Assembly: GCF_038967635.1 (NCBI RefSeq)
Contig: NZ_CP152413.1
Coordinates: forward strand, 868,001 to 932,000
DNA from: Bradyrhizobium sp. B124
GTDB lineage: Bacteria > Pseudomonadota > Alphaproteobacteria > Rhizobiales > Xanthobacteraceae
DNA length: 64,000 nucleotides
Direction of reading: 5' to 3'
This document shows, in pieces, positions 29,155 to 37,345 of the stretch (its first letter is position 1; every line of letters starts with the position of its first letter). A program made the translations under genes and the position numbers. A model generated the notes under the pieces. That model ran no database searches and was not told the origin of the DNA. It was given only the letters and a program-made list of their open reading frames with translations.

Positions 29155-29595
29155 ATGGCGGCGCGCAGCAAACCATTTGCCTGGTTCGCCGCGCCGCTGG
29201 TGCTGTGGCTTGCGCTGACCGGATCGGCGGCGGCGGAGCCGGAGCAACTCAATACGATCCGGGACGTTGTTCTGGCGATCCATCGCTGCTGGCGGCCGCC
29301 GGCGGCGGACAAGGCCGCTCCGATCGATATTACCGTCATTGTCAGCTTCAACCGTGAGGGCGCGATCCTCGGGCATCCCAGGATCAGCTATGAATCGCAG
29401 GAGGCGACCGACAACGACCGGATCGCGTACCGGGTCGCCGTGATGGAGGCGTTGCAACGCTGCACGCCGATGCCATTTACCGAGAGCCTGGGCGGCGCGG
29501 TGGCGGGTCGTCCATTCGCGATCCCGTTCCGGAACAAGAAATATCCACCCCGAAGCCAGGAGAAGCGAGCATGGCTGCTACCGAAAATACTCTGA
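29155..29595 (+). CDS. Secreted TonB-C-like small protein
   Basis: This 146-residue protein has an N-terminal signal region (KPFAWFAAPLVLWLALTGSA cut near AAAEP). It continues with a domain like the C-terminal part of TonB/TolA: PIDITVIVSFNREGAILGHP, a helix YRVAVMEALQRCTPMPF and the last strand FAIPFRNKKY. Such modules contact outer-membrane or periplasmic partners. Two cysteines could pair. Its 3' end overlaps the next gene by 25 bp, so it is co-transcribed with the two isomerases. A folding-related or envelope role is guessed from that context. Confidence 0.65.
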   Translation: MAARSKPFAWFAAPLVLWLALTGSAAAEPEQLNTIRDVVLAIHRCWRPPAADKAAPIDITVIVSFNREGAILGHPRISYESQEATDNDRIAYRVAVMEALQRCTPMPFTESLGGAVAGRPFAIPFRNKKYPPRSQEKRAWLLPKIL

Positions 29596-30035
29596 TCCTC
29601 GAAACCACCCAGGGCCCGGTCACGATCGAAATGCGCCCGGATCTCGCGCCCGGTCACGTCGCGCGGATCAAGGAGCTGGTGCGCGAAGGCTTCTACGACG
29701 GCATCGTGTTCCATCGCGTGATCGACGGCTTCATGGCGCAGACCGGCTGCCCGCAGGGCACCGGCATGGGCGGCTCCGGCAAGAAGCTGAAGGCGGAGTT
29801 CAACAAGGAGCCGCATGTCCGCGGCACCGCCTCGATGGCCCGCGCCGCCAATCCGGATTCCGGCGACAGCCAGTTCTTCATCTGCTTCGACGACGCCTCC
29901 TTCCTCAACGGCCAGTACACGGTCTGGGGCAAGGTCACCGAGGGCATGGAGAACGTCGACAAGATCAAGCGCGGCGAGCCGGTGAAGGATCCCGACAAGA
30001 TCGTCAAGGCGCGCATGGCCGCCGACGCGGCTTGA
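29571..30035 (+). CDS. ppiB: Cytoplasmic peptidyl-prolyl cis-trans isomerase (cyclophilin)
   Basis: This 154-residue cyclophilin has no signal peptide and is therefore cytoplasmic. It carries FHRVIDGFMAQTGCPQGTGM, with the catalytic Arg, and QFFICFDDASFLNGQYTVWG. Length and motifs match bacterial PpiB. The gene overlaps the preceding secreted protein by 25 bp. The paralogue at 28585 is the exported version, and the two probably arose by duplication within the operon. Confidence 0.94.
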   Translation: MAATENTLILETTQGPVTIEMRPDLAPGHVARIKELVREGFYDGIVFHRVIDGFMAQTGCPQGTGMGGSGKKLKAEFNKEPHVRGTASMARAANPDSGDSQFFICFDDASFLNGQYTVWGKVTEGMENVDKIKRGEPVKDPDKIVKARMAADAA

Positions 30036-30047
30036 GCTGAACACTTC

Positions 30048-30088
30048 GTCACTCCGGGGCGTAGCGAAAGCGACGTACCCGGAATGAC
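30048..30088. repeat. Short extragenic dyad repeat
   Basis: GTCACTCCGGGG at the left mirrors ACCCGGAATGAC at the right around GTAGCGAAAGCGACGT. It occupies the gap between ppiB and queA. Confidence 0.65.
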
Positions 30089-30111
30089 AACGTTGAAGTT
30101 GCAATCGCGCC

Positions 30112-31188
30112 ATGCGCACCGATCTCTTCGATTTCGAACTGCCGCCCGAGAGCATCGCGCTTCGCCCCGCGAGCCCGCGCGATTCCGCGCGGATGCTGGT
30201 GGTGCATCCGGACGGCGTGCTGCGCGACGCCACCATCGCGGACCTGCCGCATTGGCTGGAGGCGGGCGATCAGATCGTCGTCAACGACACCAAGGTGATT
30301 GCGGCCCAGCTCAAGGGCCGCCGGATCGGGCGCGAAACCGAGCCGAAGATCGAGGCGACCCTGATCAAGCGGCTCGACGGCTCGCGCTGGCAGGCGCTGG
30401 TGAAGCCGGCGAAGAAGCTTGCGCCCGGCGACACCATCCGCTTCGGCAATGAGGGCAAGGTCTGCCTGCTCGGCAATCTCGATGCAGAGGTCGAGGCCAA
30501 GGGGCAGGAGGGCGAGGTGACGCTGTCATTCTCGTTCCATGGTCCGGTGCTCGACCAGGCCATCGCCGATGTCGGCGCCACGCCGCTGCCGCCCTACATC
30601 GCCTCCAAGCGCACGCCCGACGACCAGGACGTCAGCGACTACCAGACCATGTTCGCCGCCCATGAAGGTGCGGTCGCCGCGCCGACGGCGGGGCTGCATT
30701 TCACGCCGGCGCTCGAGGCCACGCTGAAGAGCCGCGGCGTCGAACTGCATCGCCTGACGCTGCATGTCGGGGCAGGGACGTTTCTGCCGGTCAAAGTGGA
30801 CGAAACCTCCGAGCATAGGATGCATGCCGAATGGGGCTGCATCACCGCCGAGACCGCTTCTGCCTTGAACGCCGCGCGCGCAAAGGGCGGCCGGATCGTC
30901 GCGATCGGCACCACATCGCTGCGGCTGCTGGAGAGTGCCGCCAATGCCGACGGCACCATTCAGCCGTTTGCCGCGGAGACCTCGATCTTCATCACGCCGG
31001 GCTATCGCTTCCGCGCGGTCGATATCCTGCTGACGAATTTCCATCTGCCGCGTTCGACGCTGTTCATGCTGGTCTCGGCCTTCTCCGGCCTCGAGACGAT
31101 GCAGGCCGCCTACGCGCATGCGATCAGCGACGGCTACCGGTTCTATTCGTACGGCGATGCCTGCCTGCTGTTTCGGGCGGGCGATTAA
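30112..31188 (+). CDS. queA: tRNA S-adenosylmethionine:epoxyqueuosine ribosyltransferase-isomerase
   Basis: This 358-residue enzyme transfers and isomerises the ribosyl part of SAM onto 7-aminomethyl-deazaguanine in tRNA, giving epoxyqueuosine. It starts [20 protein letters not shown], the standard QueA opening, and has the [18 protein letters not shown] block and the ending [18 protein letters not shown]. Length is normal. The partner tgt, which installs the base, lies 4.6 kb downstream on the same strand, with the asd-patatin block between them. It is the last gene of the coaD run. Confidence 0.96.
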   Translation: MRTDLFDFELPPESIALRPASPRDSARMLVVHPDGVLRDATIADLPHWLEAGDQIVVNDTKVIAAQLKGRRIGRETEPKIEATLIKRLDGSRWQALVKPAKKLAPGDTIRFGNEGKVCLLGNLDAEVEAKGQEGEVTLSFSFHGPVLDQAIADVGATPLPPYIASKRTPDDQDVSDYQTMFAAHEGAVAAPTAGLHFTPALEATLKSRGVELHRLTLHVGAGTFLPVKVDETSEHRMHAEWGCITAETASALNAARAKGGRIVAIGTTSLRLLESAANADGTIQPFAAETSIFITPGYRFRAVDILLTNFHLPRSTLFMLVSAFSGLETMQAAYAHAISDGYRFYSYGDACLLFRAGD

Positions 31189-31212
31189 CTCCGCAAGCAC
31201 AGCTGTCTCACC

Positions 31213-31314
31213 GTCACCCTGAGGTGGCCGCTCTTCAGCGGCCCTCGAAGGGCGACGGCCCGACTGGGGCCGATGCATCCTTCGAGGCTCGCTCCGCTCG
31301 CGCCTCAGGATGAC
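31213..31314. repeat. Extragenic palindrome (GTCACCCTGAGG family)
   Basis: GTCACCCTGAGG at the left mirrors CCTCAGGATGAC at the right, with CTTCGAGG arms inside. It lies between the convergent queA and asd genes. Confidence 0.75.
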
Positions 31315-31338
31315 GGGTCAGGACTTCGCGTCATTCCC

Positions 31339-32364
31339 TCACGCCATCGCGCGCTCGGGCAGCAGCTCGGCGATCTGCACCGCGTTCAGTGCGGCACCCT
31401 TGAGCAACTGATCGGCCGCGACGAACATCGAGATCGAGTGCCCGGAGGGATCGCTGAGATCCTTGCGGATGCGGCCGACCAGCACGTCGTCCTGGCCGGA
31501 CGCATCGATCGGCATCGGGAAGTAGTTCTTGGCGCGGTCGTCGACGATCTTGACGCCCGGCGCCTGCGCCATGATTGCGCGCACCTGATCCTCCGTGATC
31601 GGCTTCTCGCATTCGAAGGTGATCGCCTCGCAATGCGCGCGCAGCACCGGCACCCGCACGCAGGTGACGCCGACGGCGATCTTGTCGTCCTCGAAGATCT
31701 TGTGGGTCTCCTTGATGACCTTGGTCTCTTCGTCGTTGTAGCCGGTCTCCGGATCGATGGCCGTGTTGTGATTGAACAGGTTGAAGGCGTAGGGGTGCGG
31801 CATCACCTTCGGGGTGTAGACCTGTCCGTTGAGATTGGCGCGGGTGGATTCGACGAGCTCCTCCATCGCGGCTGCTCCCGCGCCGCTCGCGGCCTGGTAG
31901 GTCGAGATGATCACGCGCTTGATGCGGTTCTTCCGGTGGATCGGCCACAGCGGCACCAGCGCGGTGATGGCGGCGCAGTTCGGGTTCGCGATGATGCCCT
32001 TGTGGTCGCGGATGCGGTTGGCGTTGATCTCGGGGATCACCAGCGGCACGTTCGGATCCATCCGGAAGGCCGACGAATTGTCGACCACGACGGCGCCGGA
32101 CTTCACCGCGACAGGCGCGAACTTCTTGGAGATGCCGCTGCCGGCCGAGAACAGCGCGATGTCGACGCCCTCGAAGGCGCGCTCGGTCAGCTCCTCGATC
32201 ATGACCGGCTTGCCGCGGAAGCTGACGGTCTTGCCAGCCGAGCGGGCGCTCGCCAGCGCCTTCAGCTTGCCGACGCGGAAGCCGCGCTTGTCCATGGTGG
32301 CGATGAATTCGGCGCCGACTGCGCCGGTGACGCCGACAATCGCGACGACGGGATCGTTACTCAC
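31339..32364 (-). CDS. asd: Aspartate-semialdehyde dehydrogenase
   Basis: This 341-residue enzyme reduces aspartyl phosphate to aspartate semialdehyde with NADPH, the branch point towards lysine, threonine and methionine and also diaminopimelate for the cell wall. The cofactor site reads VAIVGVTGAVGAEF and the active-site Cys is C130 in IIANPNCAAI. I prefer the GTG at 32364, because GGAGG lies five bases before it and inside the alternative start at 32376 (ATGGAGGACAAAGTG). It is preceded by a peptide gene and a terminator that look like an attenuator. Confidence 0.94.
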   Translation of the reverse strand: MSNDPVVAIVGVTGAVGAEFIATMDKRGFRVGKLKALASARSAGKTVSFRGKPVMIEELTERAFEGVDIALFSAGSGISKKFAPVAVKSGAVVVDNSSAFRMDPNVPLVIPEINANRIRDHKGIIANPNCAAITALVPLWPIHRKNRIKRVIISTYQAASGAGAAAMEELVESTRANLNGQVYTPKVMPHPYAFNLFNHNTAIDPETGYNDEETKVIKETHKIFEDDKIAVGVTCVRVPVLRAHCEAITFECEKPITEDQVRAIMAQAPGVKIVDDRAKNYFPMPIDASGQDDVLVGRIRKDLSDPSGHSISMFVAADQLLKGAALNAVQIAELLPERAMA

Positions 32365-32402
32365 TTTGTCCTCCATTCGAATCTGAGCATGACGCGGGCA
32401 AC

Positions 32403-32435
32403 AAAAAAGCCCCGGACCTTCATCAGGCGGGGCTT
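32403..32435 (-). terminator. Candidate attenuator terminator upstream of asd
   Basis: On the minus strand AAGCCCCG and CGGGGCTT form a perfect eight-base stem (32428-32435 with 32407-32414), followed by six T. The loop holds an inner CCT/AGG pairing. It lies 28 bases after the leader peptide stop and 38 bases before the GTG start of asd, so it can stop transcription before the gene. A segment at 32479-32489 inside the peptide gene can pair with 32429-32439, the terminator's 5' arm, over 10 of 11 positions. Confidence 0.75.
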
Positions 32436-32462
32436 CGGGTAGAGATGATGCTGTACGACCGA

Positions 32463-32534
32463 CTACGCGCGCACGCCTCCCGAGGCCCCAGAGGGCTTGG
32501 TGGTTTTGGTGGTGCGTTTGGTCGCGGTGATCAT
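32463..32534 (-). CDS. Thr/Lys-rich leader peptide of asd
   Basis: A 23-residue frame runs from ATG at 32534 to TAG at 32463. It starts MITATKRTTKTTK and then becomes Ser/Gly-rich. Six of the first twelve residues are threonine, all ACC, and there are three lysines, both end products of the pathway that Asd feeds. This is how attenuation leader peptides look, as in the E. coli thr leader. The start codon lies 8-9 bases after the -10 box, so the transcript would begin almost at the AUG. This resembles the leaderless trpL of Sinorhizobium. It is too short for normal gene finding, and its role is inferred. Confidence 0.65.
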   Translation of the reverse strand: MITATKRTTKTTKPSGASGGVRA

Positions 32535-32542
32535 AGCTCGGA

Positions 32543-32571
32543 CTTATGCGGCAGAGATCGGCGTCCGTCAA
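32543..32571 (-). promoter_or_regulatory. Sigma70-like promoter of the asd leader
   Basis: On the minus strand TTGACG (32566-32571) and CATAAG (32543-32548) are 17 bases apart, the ideal spacing. Transcription would start near 32535-32537, one to three bases before the leader ATG at 32534. Confidence 0.6.
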
Positions 32572-32625
32572 CGGCTTTTGGGCGAAAACCTGGCAAGGGA
32601 GAGCCTGGCAGCACCCGCGCCGCTC

Positions 32626-33243
32626 TCAGCGCCGGCGCGCGCCGGGCGGCTCGAGGATCACCTCTTTCAGATCGCCTCCAGTCAGCACCACGATGACGAA
32701 ATTGAGCTTGCCGCGCTCGCGCATCAAGCCGCCGCTGATCGCCTTGCCCGAGGTCGTGTGCTCGGCGACGCGCACGGCATCGGCGAGCCGATGCCGGAGC
32801 GCCCTGAGCACCACAAGGTTGTCGCGGTCCTCGGCGCCGAGGGAGGCCAGCGGCGAAGGCGGCTCGCCGCCGACCACCTGGCCGGTCGAGGCATCGATCG
32901 CATGCTGCCAGATGCGGTTCTGCTGCATGGTCTTGACCCGATAGACCGCGGGATCCGACGCGCCGTCGAAGCTGATGTCGGCGGTGATCGAGCCTGAGTG
33001 CAGCGCCTCCGCAATCGCCATCGCCTTGCGCAGCGAGATCTGGGCGGACTGGAAGCTGTCGAGCTCGCGGCGAACCGCATGCACGTCGAGCGCGCTATCA
33101 CTGTCCTGCGGGGTGAGCGCGGCGGCAGCCGAGCTCGTGATCGCATGGGCCGGCGACGCGAAGGGCAGGGCCAGCAGCGCGGTTGCAAGTAGCCGCGCTC
33201 CCAATGCCCAATGCCTCAGTGCGTGCAATCGTCCTGTCCTCAT
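32626..33243 (-). CDS. Secreted protein with two PepSY-like domains
   Basis: This 205-residue protein has a signal peptide (ALGARLLATALLALPFASPAHA) and two PepSY-like modules. The first includes SLRKAMAIAEALHSGSITAD and ends TGQVVGGE. The second includes DAVRVAEHTTSGKAISGGLM and ends GGDLKEVILEPP. PepSY modules inhibit or modulate peptidases and sense the envelope. Conserved cysteines are absent. The start at 33243 was chosen for the signal peptide; ATGs at 33264 and 33276 are alternatives. It lies upstream of the asd leader on the same strand. Confidence 0.7.
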   Translation of the reverse strand: MRTGRLHALRHWALGARLLATALLALPFASPAHAITSSAAAALTPQDSDSALDVHAVRRELDSFQSAQISLRKAMAIAEALHSGSITADISFDGASDPAVYRVKTMQQNRIWQHAIDASTGQVVGGEPPSPLASLGAEDRDNLVVLRALRHRLADAVRVAEHTTSGKAISGGLMRERGKLNFVIVVLTGGDLKEVILEPPGARRR

Positions 33244-33315
33244 CGTCGAACCTGTATTGAACATGTGCACGCGCATGACCCGCGTTCGCAGAGCGAGGGG
33301 CGGGCCGAGAAAGGT

Positions 33316-33348
33316 GCGGCCGACCTCTGTTAGTCAGAGGTCGGCCGC
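33316..33348. terminator. Perfect 14-bp inverted repeat, probable terminator
   Basis: GCGGCCGACCTCTG and CAGAGGTCGGCCGC form a perfect 14-base stem with the five-base loop TTAGT. It lies downstream of the tetR gene and upstream of the PepSY gene. The following T run is weak, so a terminator is likely but an mRNA-stabilising or protein-binding role is possible. Confidence 0.5.
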
Positions 33349-33455
33349 CGAACGTTCAGGCGGAGCGATGGCGGCAGCTCCGTCGTGACGATCGAAGTTA
33401 CAAGGTGACGCAGAACCCTTGGGGGGCGATCCGGGCTGAGCGTCTCTTTGCAACT

Positions 33456-33479
33456 AAACAATACGGTTTCGTTCTGTTT
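33456..33479. promoter_or_regulatory. 24-bp palindromic operator, copy 1
   Basis: The half sites AAACAATACG and CGTTCTGTTT are separated by GTTT. It is 22/24 identical to the site at 35617-35640. The pattern resembles a TetR-family operator. It lies 55 bp beyond the tetR stop and 213 bp before the PepSY start. Confidence 0.55.
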
Positions 33480-33533
33480 ATTCAAGACTCATCACGGCAA
33501 CGTGTAGGACGACGAAACGATCCAATAAAACGG

Positions 33534-34271
33534 TCAGCGCGTCGGCCGGCGACGTGCTTTGGCGGCGTCACGCAGCCGGTCCCGCGGTCCCACGGCACCG
33601 GCGAGGAACAACCGGATCGAGACTTCCATCCGCGTCACGGCGGCTTTCATGTCGATCAGAATCCCGAACGTCGCCATCCGGTGGGTGTGGCCGACCACCA
33701 TGTTGAGGAAGGTCTCGGCCGCGATCGTCGTATCCTCGAGATCGAGGGCGCCGTTGTCGACCAGATGGTCGAAGAAATCCGCCGTCGTCGACACCGCTTT
33801 CGACCAGCCTTCGTCGACGGCAAGCTTGGCGATCTCGGGGAAATTGATCGCCTGCGCGGTCAGGATCCGGCTGAAGGCGATCGAGTCGGCGCTGCAGTTC
33901 AGCACCAGCAGCTGGCGCCCGAGCTCGATCAGCCGTTCCTCGACCGAGCCATCGCAGCTACCGCCGGCCTGCGCTTCGGCCGCCGCGGCGGCGAGCGGGG
34001 CAAGCCACCGGGCAATTTCGCGCCTGAGCACCGCGGTGAACAGGCCGCGCTTGTCGCCGTACTGTCCGTAGACGGTGGGCTTGCTGACGCGGGCGGCCTC
34101 CGCCACGGCGTCGATCGACGTCGCATCGAAGCCGCGCTCGAGGAACAGGCGCGTGGCGACCTCGATCAGCCGCTGGTCGCGCTCGATCGCAGCATCCCGG
34201 GTCGGCCGGCCGCCACGTGACTTGATCACGCCGCGCTTGGCCACCTTGGCCTTGGTTGCCGTCAATCCCAT
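33534..34271 (-). CDS. TetR/AcrR-family transcriptional regulator
   Basis: This 245-residue repressor has the N-terminal helix-turn-helix of the family: RLIEVATRLFLERGFDATSI, then AARVSKPTVYGQYGDKRGLF. The C-terminal part is a ligand-binding helical domain ending in a basic, Pro/Arg-rich tail (RDRLRDAAKARRRPTR), perhaps a second DNA contact. It lies 97 bp after the patatin gene on the same strand, so the two may form an operon. Two near-identical palindromes at 33456 and 35617 flank this unit and are the best candidates for its operators. The effector is unknown. Confidence 0.85.
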   Translation of the reverse strand: MGLTATKAKVAKRGVIKSRGGRPTRDAAIERDQRLIEVATRLFLERGFDATSIDAVAEAARVSKPTVYGQYGDKRGLFTAVLRREIARWLAPLAAAAAEAQAGGSCDGSVEERLIELGRQLLVLNCSADSIAFSRILTAQAINFPEIAKLAVDEGWSKAVSTTADFFDHLVDNGALDLEDTTIAAETFLNMVVGHTHRMATFGILIDMKAAVTRMEVSIRLFLAGAVGPRDRLRDAAKARRRPTR

Positions 34272-34368
34272 TGCCCATTCATCTCGTTGTGCGTTCGGAC
34301 GGGTCTGTCCGGTCTATAACCCGCGCGATGCGGATTCGTCCATTCGGTGGTACCGGGGGCTGGCCCGG

Positions 34369-35502
34369 TTAGGGCGGCGTCGCGGTCCAGGCCTGCCCCG
34401 CGGCGGCCTTCTCGTAGCCGTGCTGGTAGAGCGCGCGCATATAGGCGGTGTCGAAGCCCTGGGTTTCCGGCGCCGGATAGTCGCGCTCGATGTAGGACAG
34501 ATGGAAGCCCAGCCGGTTGCGCAGGGCGAAATCATAGGTCGAGAGAATGACCGAGCGCGTCTGCGCCTGGGTGATCGCGGAAATGCTGCGTGAGGCGACG
34601 TCGATCGTCGAGTTCGACACCAGCTCGAAGTTGCCCTCGAGCTTCTTGTTGACGAGGATGTAGATGTTCATGCGGCCATCGGCCGGCCAGGCACGCTCGC
34701 GGAACAGCAGTGCGTCCGGCAGCGTCAGGACCGGCGCAGTCACGCCGCCGTCGACATGCATCTCCTGGAAGCGGCGGCCCTGGCCCTCGGCGTCGATCAT
34801 GATCGGCGGAAACACCAGCGGGATGCTGGCGGAGGCCGCCATCACGTCGCGAAACAGCTGCAGCGCCTCCGGCGTTCCGACGGCGGCGATCCGTCCCATG
34901 TCCCAGATCACCGTGCGCTGGGTGTCGAGATCGGTGGTGGCGATCAGGAGCTTTCGGCCCTTGGCGTTTTCGCGCGCCACCTCGCTCAGGACGTCCTGGC
35001 CGACGTAACGCGCCACCAGCTCGCGCAGCCGCTTGTTGCCGAACAGGCCGGAGCCGAACAGCACCCGCATCAGGCTCGGGTCCTGCAGCAGACTTTCGGC
35101 GATCCCGGACGTGTAGACCTCTCTCAACGTATCGTCGTAGCGCGGGCCGAGGAATGCAAAGGGCGCGATCAGCCCGCCGGTGCTGACACCGGAGACGACC
35201 GAAAAGTTCGGACGGTTGCCGGCCGCGGTCCAACCGTTGAGGACGCCGACGCCATAGGCGCCGTCTGCGCCGCCGCCGGAGAGGGCGAGGTAGGTCTTGA
35301 TCGGGGCGCGGTCGCTCTTCTCGAGCCGGAATTTGGACGCCGGCTCGTCGGCGTAGCGGCGCAGCCCGTCGAGATCGAGCACCCGCGAATTGGCGGCGTC
35401 GGCCGCCGTGTAAGGCATCCGCGGCAGCGAGCTGCAGGCCGCCACCGCGAAGGCAAGCCCGCACAGCAGCACCGCTCGCCGGATCACATGACCAGCTGTC
35501 AT
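34369..35502 (-). CDS. Patatin-like phospholipase, lipoprotein
   Basis: This 377-residue protein starts with a lipoprotein signal ending in a lipobox (AFAVAAC), so it is probably tethered to a membrane facing the periplasm. The patatin fold follows: the oxyanion-hole [15 protein letters not shown], the nucleophile elbow GVSTG and the catalytic aspartate in MHVDGG. Family members hydrolyse lipid acyl esters. The ATG at 35502 begins the signal; an ATG at 35547 adds 15 residues. A palindromic operator is 115 bp upstream and a tetR gene follows, suggesting regulation by that repressor. Confidence 0.85.
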   Translation of the reverse strand: MTAGHVIRRAVLLCGLAFAVAACSSLPRMPYTAADAANSRVLDLDGLRRYADEPASKFRLEKSDRAPIKTYLALSGGGADGAYGVGVLNGWTAAGNRPNFSVVSGVSTGGLIAPFAFLGPRYDDTLREVYTSGIAESLLQDPSLMRVLFGSGLFGNKRLRELVARYVGQDVLSEVARENAKGRKLLIATTDLDTQRTVIWDMGRIAAVGTPEALQLFRDVMAASASIPLVFPPIMIDAEGQGRRFQEMHVDGGVTAPVLTLPDALLFRERAWPADGRMNIYILVNKKLEGNFELVSNSTIDVASRSISAITQAQTRSVILSTYDFALRNRLGFHLSYIERDYPAPETQGFDTAYMRALYQHGYEKAAAGQAWTATPP

Positions 35503-35616
35503 CCGATGGCGGATGCCGTCAGGCCGGGCGCTGCAGGGTGGGAACATCTCGGCCAGTCAGGTTTCACGCGGATTGCAGTCGCGGCGGGAACGATCCGCCG
35601 CCTTATTCTCGACATA

Positions 35617-35640
35617 AAACGATACGGTTTCGTTTTGTTT
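35617..35640. promoter_or_regulatory. 24-bp palindromic operator, copy 2
   Basis: The half sites AAACGATACG and CGTTTTGTTT flank GTTT. It sits between the divergent patatin and tgt genes, 115 bp from the first and 118 bp from the second. It is near-identical to the copy at 33456. Confidence 0.6.
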
Positions 35641-35757
35641 AACGGAAAGACGGTTCCGGGGCAAGCGTCCGCCCGGGCGGTTGGCGTTCACGAAGTCGCG
35701 CGGAGGCCGTTACCCGACGGGTTGATCGGGCACCGGCGACACGCAATAAGCAGCCGC

Positions 35758-36891
35758 ATGAATCTTCCCAATCATTTCGAACTGCTGGCCACTGACGGCG
35801 CCGCCCGTACCGGGCGCCTGACCACGCCGCATGGCGTCGTCCGGACGCCAGCATTCATGCCGGTCGGCACCGCCGGGGCGATGAAGGGCATGCATTGGCG
35901 CGAGGTGCGCGATGCCGGCGCCGATATCGTGCTCGGCAACACCTATCACCTGATGCTGCGGCCGGGCGCCGAGCGGATCGCAGGGCTTGGCGGCCTGCAG
36001 CGCTTCACCGGCTGGGGCGGGCCGATGCTGACGGATTCCGGCGGCTTCCAGGTGATGTCGCTCTCGGAACTGCGCAAGGTGACCGAGAAGGCCGTGACCT
36101 TCCGCTCGCATATCGACGGCGCCAAGGTCGAGCTGTCGCCTGAGCGCTCGATCGAGGTGCAGCGGCTGCTCGGCTCCGACATCGCGATGCAGATGGACGA
36201 GTGCGTGCGGCTGCCGGCCGAGCGCGCCGACATCGAGCGCGCGATGCAGCTGTCGCTGCGCTGGGCCGAACGCTCCAAGCGTGCCTTCGAGAGCGCGCCG
36301 GACGGCTACATGCTGTTCGGCATCGTCCAGGGCGGCGACATCCCCGATCTCCGCCACGCCAGCGCCCGCGGGCTGACCGACATTGGCTTTCACGGCTACG
36401 CGATCGGCGGGCTGGCGGTCGGCGAGCCGCAGGCGGTGATGCTGTCGATGATCGAGGAGACCGCGCCAGCGCTGCCGTCCGATCGGCCGCGCTATCTGAT
36501 GGGCGTCGGCACGCCGGAGGACATTCTGGAGGCGGTGGCGCGTGGCGTCGACATGTTCGACTGTGTGATGCCGACCCGGAACGGGCGGCACGGCATGGCG
36601 TTCACCCGGTTCGGGCAGATCAACCTGCGCAACGCCCGGCACATCGACGATCCGCGTCCGCTCGATGAAGAGAGCACGTGGCCCGCGGCGCGCAGCTACT
36701 CGCGCGCCTATCTGCACCATCTGGTGCGTGCCGGCGAAACACTTGGGGCAATGCTGCTGTCCGAAATCAACGTCGCCTATTACCAAGAGCTGATGCAGGG
36801 CATCCGCGACGCGGTGGCAAACGGCACCTTCGAGGATTTTAAAATGAAAACGCGCGCCGGTTGGGCGCGCGGTGACATCGCTCCGAGGTGA
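35758..36891 (+). CDS. tgt: Queuine tRNA-ribosyltransferase (tRNA-guanine transglycosylase) lacking zinc ligands
   Basis: This 377-residue enzyme swaps guanine 34 of certain tRNAs for preQ1, giving the queuosine precursor. The substrate-binding [10 protein letters not shown] block and the nucleophile D268 ([17 protein letters not shown]) are intact. The usual C-terminal zinc site is missing: the positions of the three Cys and one His of the Zymomonas enzyme hold S306, W308, A311 and I337 ([29 protein letters not shown]). All four changes together suggest that the fold has adapted to life without zinc. The ATG at 35758 gives the family start; the frame is open far upstream. Confidence 0.94.
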   Translation: MNLPNHFELLATDGAARTGRLTTPHGVVRTPAFMPVGTAGAMKGMHWREVRDAGADIVLGNTYHLMLRPGAERIAGLGGLQRFTGWGGPMLTDSGGFQVMSLSELRKVTEKAVTFRSHIDGAKVELSPERSIEVQRLLGSDIAMQMDECVRLPAERADIERAMQLSLRWAERSKRAFESAPDGYMLFGIVQGGDIPDLRHASARGLTDIGFHGYAIGGLAVGEPQAVMLSMIEETAPALPSDRPRYLMGVGTPEDILEAVARGVDMFDCVMPTRNGRHGMAFTRFGQINLRNARHIDDPRPLDEESTWPAARSYSRAYLHHLVRAGETLGAMLLSEINVAYYQELMQGIRDAVANGTFEDFKMKTRAGWARGDIAPR

Positions 36892-36901
36892 GCTTAAGTG
36901 A

Positions 36902-37117
36902 TCAGTTGCACACGATCGGTTTCACCGTGTGCTTGGTCACGAACCCGTAACCGCAATTGTCGCAGGTCCAGAGATAGCTGATCAAATTGTCGAACAGGTA
37001 CGCGGACGCTTCTGCCGCTACCATGGAGTCAGCACACACAGGACAGGTCGGCAAATCGCTGCCGCGCGGATCGGGTCTGGACGCTGCGGTCGACCGGACT
37101 TCAGCAAGTGCTGGCAT
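36902..37117 (-). CDS. Small zinc-ribbon protein
   Basis: This 71-residue protein has two CxxC pairs, CPVC and CDNCGYGF, about 25 residues apart, which is the layout of a zinc ribbon. The N-terminal 25 residues are charged. It is soluble, with no DNA-binding domain I recognise; such ribbons often bind nucleic acid or act as metal sensors. The ATG at 37117 is the best start. It is divergent from cysK, with two copies of TGCGTAGGTT in between, and converges with tgt. Confidence 0.65.
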   Translation of the reverse strand: MPALAEVRSTAASRPDPRGSDLPTCPVCADSMVAAEASAYLFDNLISYLWTCDNCGYGFVTKHTVKPIVCN

Positions 37118-37194
37118 GTGCGCCTCCCTTTGCGTTCTGAGCTGCACCTGACGAAAGTATATAGACGCACTTGTTTGACCTTGTCGCAACACAA

Positions 37195-37229
37195 ATGCGT
37201 AGGTTTTACGTTATTTGCGTAGGTTCTTA
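37195..37229. promoter_or_regulatory. Direct repeats in the cysK/zinc-ribbon divergent region
   Basis: TGCGTAGGTTTTA and TGCGTAGGTTCTTA occur as direct repeats about 20 bp apart (two helical turns) in an AT-rich patch. This is compatible with a dimeric regulator binding between the two divergent genes. Confidence 0.4.
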
Positions 37230-37345
37230 TTTTGCGATGCAACGAATTGGCGCCTCGGCGGTTTCTCACTTGCGCGTCATGATGCGCTGCTTCTAATGAG
37301 AGAAGACCGCATATTTCCAGCATATCCCGCAACAGGAGCCGCTTG

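Noticed and set aside
34756..35757. N-terminal extension of tgt
   Set aside because: The open frame upstream of the ATG at 35758 is antisense to the patatin gene, and family members start at [14 protein letters not shown] sequence.
37118..37345. SAM-II riboswitch ahead of cysK
   Set aside because: The region lacks the conserved SAM-II core and pseudoknot sequences; only direct repeats are visible.
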